Below are positions 16,184 through 18,342 of a stretch of 18,342 nucleotides of DNA, piece after piece. The DNA lies in contig JAGFNK010000924.1 of the NCBI GenBank assembly GCA_025769875.1, positions 1 through 18,342 on the forward strand, given 5' to 3'. Within the stretch, counting starts at the first letter, position 1, and the number at the start of each line of letters is the position of its first letter. Below the pieces are notes generated by a model. It saw only the letters and a program-made list of their open reading frames with translations, was not told where the DNA came from and searched no databases. Source of the DNA: Russula earlei (Eukaryota; Basidiomycota; Agaricomycetes; Russulales; Russulaceae). A program made the position numbers and the translations under genes.

Positions 16184-17609
16184 CGATCATAGCATCCTGA
16201 ATGACCTGGCATAGCTCCCGAGTCGATCTGAACGTACTCAGCGGCTGTCCGAGCGTGTTCAAGACAAGTCGGTAGTGGACATATCATTTGATGCGCGGTG
16301 TACCGGGACACCAAATACGTTTGCATTCGCCATCTTTCACATAGTCTTGCGTCCTTGTGCATTGTACGTCGAGTGAATGCTCCGGTGTCGACAGCACGTT
16401 GCCAGCTGGACCCAACTCCGGAATGAAACGCACTTTTGCTTCTAGTAAATCGTGATAAATATCCCCTTCTTTCTCGATACCTGGGAAATTGGTACGCCAG
16501 TAATCTTTGAGGTAAACCAGTTTATTCCGTTCGATGTCATGGCACACAAATCCAAACGTCGACCGACCAAAAAGGGTTTTCGTCTCCCATATTGGTTTCC
16601 ATATGATATAGGGCTTCGGCTGTCCGTCCATGGCATGATCGTCATTGACGAGAATCTGGCGAAGGTCTTCAACTTCAATTTTCTCGACGTCCATGTATAC
16701 CGCCAGCGTGGACTGTGCATCACCAACCCCCTTATCGTTCTTCGAGACCGAGGTGACAGTGGTGTCGTATCCACGCTGGGCAAAAGTGAGAGAGTTGAGC
16801 CTCCAGATGAATTCGGAAAGGGTGTTGGGATTTTTGGTCCAATCGAATATCTCGGTATAGATTGCACCACTGCGATCCCATCGCAGTAGTCGCCCTTCTG
16901 CCTTTCCAAAGAGGATGATCGAGTAAGAGAAGACCCGAAACTGTGAACGATGGATAGAAGTGGCATAATGTGTGAGTTGACCACACACATGATACGCGCG
17001 CTCAGTCCACCTAACGTGACACTCGACCCCAGCCTCTCGCCTCATATGTGTAAGGTTGCGAAAAATGTCCTCTTTTCCCTTTTTGTTTTCGATCCACACA
17101 TCGACCGCTCTCCAGTCCAGTGAGGTCAGCTGCTCGTTTTCCTGATGACCTTCCCTTTTCCGATAGATAACGATGTCTGGTCTCCCTAGGATTGCCTTAT
17201 CTTGCTTGGCAGTGGTGTTGACGAAATGTGAGATTATCAGCGAGGCCGGACGTTTTGATTGCCTGTATCTGTCATGTACGTGAGCGTGGATCCCCCCTTG
17301 AATGTGGGGACTGACAAAGTGATCCTCATTGTGTGAGACGGAGCGCTTGTCGAAGCTGATGATGCGCTCCGTCTTTCGAGCTTGGCTTGCTTCTGGCACG
17401 AATTCCGAGAGGAATTCGGCTATTGGCATAGGCCCGACAAATTTGTCACATACGTCCCAGGTCATGTCCTTATATCTCTCTGAAGCTAGCTTTTGAGGTG
17501 TGGATGTGTGTGTGTGACTTCCTGATAGGTCGTATTTTAGAGGTGAAAAGGTTATAGTTAGACTACTTTGCTCGGTTTGAGGTGGCGTGCTGGGACGGAT
17601 GACGGCCAT

Positions 17610-18342
17610 GTTGTGAGATGAGACAAAGAAAAGGTGAGAATCACCTACTGCAATCAGTACGTGGTCCCGCAGTCAATGATTCTCTCTTAACTCTAATCTT
17701 AAAACAGGTTGTGTGCGGCAGCAATTACATGTACGATATGAACGATCACTTCGACGTACATACTTGAGCGAAACCAGGGTGGTTCAGGGTGCGCGAGCTT
17801 GCTCACTTAAGTATCTGCCTACTACACGGCCACGGCCAGTGAAACCCGGAGAACCGCGGGCCGTAAGTGCCTTATCGGCAATAATTGGCCGATGGGGATC
17901 AATCTCCCCGATGACGGAGATACGCACATATGCGCTTTCATGCAAATTCTCACACACAGAATAAAACCGAGGAAAGTATTGACATTGACATGAACGACCT
18001 GCCAAGTCGTCATCACATATGCGCGCACACATTCATCTAAGAGAGACCACGCAATTCGGTAATGACAGTATGAAGCGTGGGCTTGCTGCCCTACGTAGTG
18101 CATCAAGGACATCCGTCCCCAACTTACCGCCCGCATCTTCCCAATAAACCCCTTTCTACCATCGGAAAGGATCGTACATAGGCACACATGATGTCCTGTT
18201 ATATGGGTAAGACATGGAAGACGAAAATGTGGTAAGGTCATACCATATCTCTATGTGATAAGCAAGCCTGGTTCAGGAACCAACTCAGAGTGCGGATCTG
18301 TCTTAGCTCACGAGTTGGGTAACCATCACTATCATAGTGGCT
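17610..18342. other. Upstream region of the kinase and window edge; no gene recognised
   Basis: About 730 bp without a defensible coding region. Minus-strand open frames (17784-18241) show no motif. The first roughly 100 bases should include the promoter of the FunK1 gene, but no clear TATA box is visible. The repeat copy at 17881 is the only recognisable structure. Confidence 0.5.
17881..17926 (+). repeat. GATGGGGATCAAT repeat, copy 2
   Basis: ATAATTGGCCGATGGGGATC, then AATCTCCCCGATGACGGAGA. It is related to 14692-14751. Here GGGGA and TCCCC form a short stem around TCAATC, which the other copy has lost. The continuing CACACAGAATAAAAC in the downstream flank (about 17953-17967) faintly matches CACACAGATTAAAC after copy 1. 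Confidence 0.65.

Larger units (their letters stand above)
15240..17609 (-). pseudogene. FunK1-type protein kinase, decayed
   Basis: The start is ATG at 17607-17609 (MAVIRPSTPPQ). A first exon of about 440 codons is uninterrupted and holds the FunK1 N-terminal region (GPMPIAEFLSEFVPEAS; LGRPDIVIYRKREG; DWRAVDVWIENK; LKDYWRTNFPGIEKEGDIYH). A TGA at 16284-16286, where Arg is plausible, interrupts TPRIK and YVHYRLVLNTLGQPL. A 49-bp intron (16135-16183) restores AHTDAYDKAKILHRDVSAGN, the catalytic loop. DWD (16031-16039) stands in the place of DFG, as usual in FunK1. A second 48-bp intron (15934-15981) is inferred, then WQFIST is readable only in a shifted frame. Normal frame resumes with LLLHPHARSHQISDDIESF. 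Further shifts occur near 15810 and at an A run near 15467. The 3' end is uncertain. FunK1 kinases are Ser/Thr-kinase-like and expanded in Agaricomycetes; their substrates are not established. Confidence 0.88.

Noticed and set aside
17784..18241. Minus-strand ORFs near the right edge
   Set aside because: No motif, domain or intron structure is recognisable, and they run through the GATGGGGATCAAT repeat.
1..18342. A previously undescribed defence or CRISPR-like system
   Set aside because: No regularly spaced repeats, nuclease/effector genes or clustered defence genes are present. The window is a eukaryotic transposon mosaic. The inverted-repeat-bounded gag-like unit is the only candidate for something new.

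Overview
The window reads as repeat-rich nuclear DNA from a basidiomycete fungus, most likely an Agaricomycete. The evidence is a FunK1-type kinase gene (a family expanded in mushroom-forming fungi), GT-AG introns of only about 48-52 bases, and layered Ty3/gypsy, Ty1/copia and hAT remnants. No rRNA, tRNA, CRISPR array or bacterial-type operon was seen. No intact, expressible cellular gene can be defended. Almost everything is transposon debris, plus one decayed kinase gene.

Layout from left to right. Positions 2-664 (+) hold a gypsy reverse transcriptase/RNase H fragment (element A). At about 665 it meets, end to end, a second and different gypsy pol on the minus strand (665-2895, element B: RT, RNase H, start of integrase), followed on its 5' side by a probable LTR (2997-3685). 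A Ty1/copia protease/pre-integrase fragment (3686 to about 4640, +) comes next. A third gypsy element (element C, +) supplies gag (4723-7501) and a protease stub (7537 to about 7745). Its gag is split by a complete 962-bp solo LTR (5773-6734). A 3' fragment of a hAT transposase with two introns (about 7790-8552) and its terminal repeat (ending 8743) follows.

From 8744 to 9917 there is little beyond a GC-rich decayed minus-strand ORF. Then comes the most interesting block. Two arms of a roughly 419-bp repeat (9918-10336 and 14184-14602) face each other and enclose about 3.85 kb. The interior encodes a gag-like domain followed by a very long Ala/Ser/Pro/Val/Thr-rich tail, again split by a second copy of the same solo LTR (11106-12068), and ends in LTR-like DNA with two tandem TATA modules.

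The right end (15240-17609, -) is a FunK1 kinase pseudogene, flanked on both sides by copies of a short GATGGGGATCAAT-containing repeat. The remainder to 18342 has no recognisable gene.

History read from the sequence: both solo LTRs have TG...CA ends and perfect 5-bp target duplications, and removing each one with one target copy rejoins the host reading frame. They are therefore the younger layer, and their host elements were open reading frames when hit. Many premature stops in unrelated elements are TGA where family comparison expects Arg (CGA), which fits CpG methylation decay or a RIP-like process acting on the whole block.
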